From positions 1 through 64,000 of the forward strand of contig JBOEGT010000051.1 of the NCBI GenBank assembly GCA_050633585.1: 64,000 nt of DNA. Direction: 5' to 3'. A program made the position numbers and the translations under genes. The notes under the pieces were generated by a model. That model was not told the DNA's origin. It worked only from the letters and a program-made list of their open reading frames with translations, and did not search any database. Below, one piece after another: positions 63,377 through 64,000 of this stretch; the stretch's first letter is position 1; every line of letters starts with the position of its first letter. Origin of the DNA: CALKZN01 sp050633585. GTDB taxonomy: Bacteria > Pseudomonadota > Gammaproteobacteria > Arenicellales > Arenicellaceae.

Positions 63377-64000
63377 CTAGCTTTTAGTTTTTAATAAAGA
63401 GTTCATTTTATTGATTTTTAGCTGTAAGTACGTCACATATCCGGGGTTTATGTTGCCACTTTCCAACGCTAATTTGTAATGTTCTAGCGCGCTTTGATAG
63501 TCATTTTGAGCAGCGGCAATATCACCTTTGATCTCAGCATAGTTTGACTCAAACCCAGGCACTGACTTCCCTGAAACTAATTTGGAAGCCTCCGTTAATT
63601 TGTTTTCTGATAAAAGAACTTCAGCTTGACGTAACTTTGCTAACTGCTCTATTAACTCTTCTTTTGCATTATCTTCAGCCCATTCTAGTTCAGTGAGAGC
63701 GGGGTCGATTTTACCCTCTTCTAGCAAACCTTTTGCGTGCAATAAAGCAATTTTGGCAGCATAGGGAGTAAAGGCATACTCAGATTTAAATGTTTCAACG
63801 TTTTCGGCCGCCATCTTGTATGGCTCTTCAGCAGCGATTATTTTTTCAAATAATGCAGAGGCTTGGCTAGCAGCGGTTGTTCGAGAGTCTTGGTAATAGG
63901 TATAACCATATACAAGAGCAACACCGAGTGCTAAACCAATGAAAATTGATGGAATGTTTTTCTTGAGCCACTTTTTGGTTTGTTCAACCTGCTCTTCTTC
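63377..64000 (-). CDS. yfgM: YfgM family TPR membrane protein (5' end cut off)
   Basis: At least 207 aa; the frame is open through the right edge, so the N-terminus is missing. Residues near the edge (EEEQVEQTKKWLKKN) precede one membrane helix (IPSIFIGLALGVALVYGY), followed by a periplasmic TPR_21 domain ending MNSLLKTKS. YfgM is a periplasmic chaperone partner of the SecYEG translocon and PpiD. An internal ATG at 63814 is not the start, because the coding sense continues upstream. The order yfgM-bamB-der is conserved. Confidence 0.93.
   Translation of the reverse strand, partial: EEEQVEQTKKWLKKNIPSIFIGLALGVALVYGYTYYQDSRTTAASQASALFEKIIAAEEPYKMAAENVETFKSEYAFTPYAAKIALLHAKGLLEEGKIDPALTELEWAEDNAKEELIEQLAKLRQAEVLLSENKLTEASKLVSGKSVPGFESNYAEIKGDIAAAQNDYQSALEHYKLALESGNINPGYVTYLQLKINKMNSLLKTKS

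Noticed and set aside
1..64000. CRISPR arrays, insertion sequences, prophage, tRNA or rRNA genes
   Set aside because: I looked for regular repeats, terminal inverted repeats, transposase or integrase motifs and cloverleaf-type sequences and found none.

Overview
The window reads as one continuous piece of a gammaproteobacterial chromosome of moderate to low GC (about 40% by eye). Two long core blocks are in classical gammaproteobacterial order: tatD-pilZ-holB-tmk-mltG-pabC-fabF-acpP-fabG-fabD-plsX-rpmF, and rlmB-rnr-purA-hisZ-DUF2065-hflC-hflK-hflX-hfq-miaA-mutL-amiB-tsaE. orn, recR-ybaB-dnaX-SRP RNA, aroC, mrp, xseA, der-bamB-yfgM follow. A second-type EF-G, TRAP and ETF genes and an MFS carrier suggest a free-living, respiring, probably aquatic bacterium. 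I cannot name the genus from the sequence alone.

Layout. 0.1-11.1 kb (minus strand): DNA metabolism and fatty-acid synthesis; fabH and yceD are missing from their usual places. 11.4-13.5 kb: a solitary fusA2 with its own terminator. 13.6-27.6 kb: an accessory stretch. It holds a small secreted protein, a TRAP transporter, an iron-ADH-family enzyme with a substituted metal ligand, a SAM methyltransferase, and a minus-strand run etfB-etfA-purU-methylamine dehydrogenase (DMGDH/SarDH type)-XRE/cupin regulator-gfa. The last gene, gfa, carries a one-base frameshift. An ATP/ADP-carrier-like protein lies upstream. 27.6-43.3 kb: RNA-processing, Hfl, Hfq, MiaA, MutL and cell-wall block. 43.7-49.5 kb: queG, an ECF sigma / membrane protein / double-DoxX operon, a 2-oxoadipate dioxygenase (DUF1338) and an unknown gene. 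49.7-64 kb: orn, recR, ybaB, dnaX with the SRP RNA in its leader, an MFS carrier, aroC, mrp, xseA with two envelope genes, der, bamB and a cut-off yfgM.

How the genes fit together. The most coherent accessory module is the etfBA-purU-dehydrogenase-regulator-gfa run. A flavoprotein demethylase that passes electrons to ETF and one-carbon units to tetrahydrofolate sits beside a deformylase that releases formate from 10-formyl-THF and a (broken) formaldehyde-linked GFA protein. This looks like oxidative demethylation of an N-methylated compound such as dimethylglycine or sarcosine, under a local XRE/cupin regulator. The TRAP transporter could import a related substrate, but that is inference. In the fatty-acid block, rpmF and acpP each have a promoter with the same GC-rich discriminator, and acpP is insulated by its own terminator.

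No CRISPR array, insertion sequence, prophage, tRNA or rRNA gene was found. Nothing here is clearly a wholly undescribed system. The best candidates for new biology are the demethylation operon, the ECF/anti-sigma/double-DoxX operon, the unknown gene beside the DUF1338 enzyme, and a possible dnaX frameshift site.
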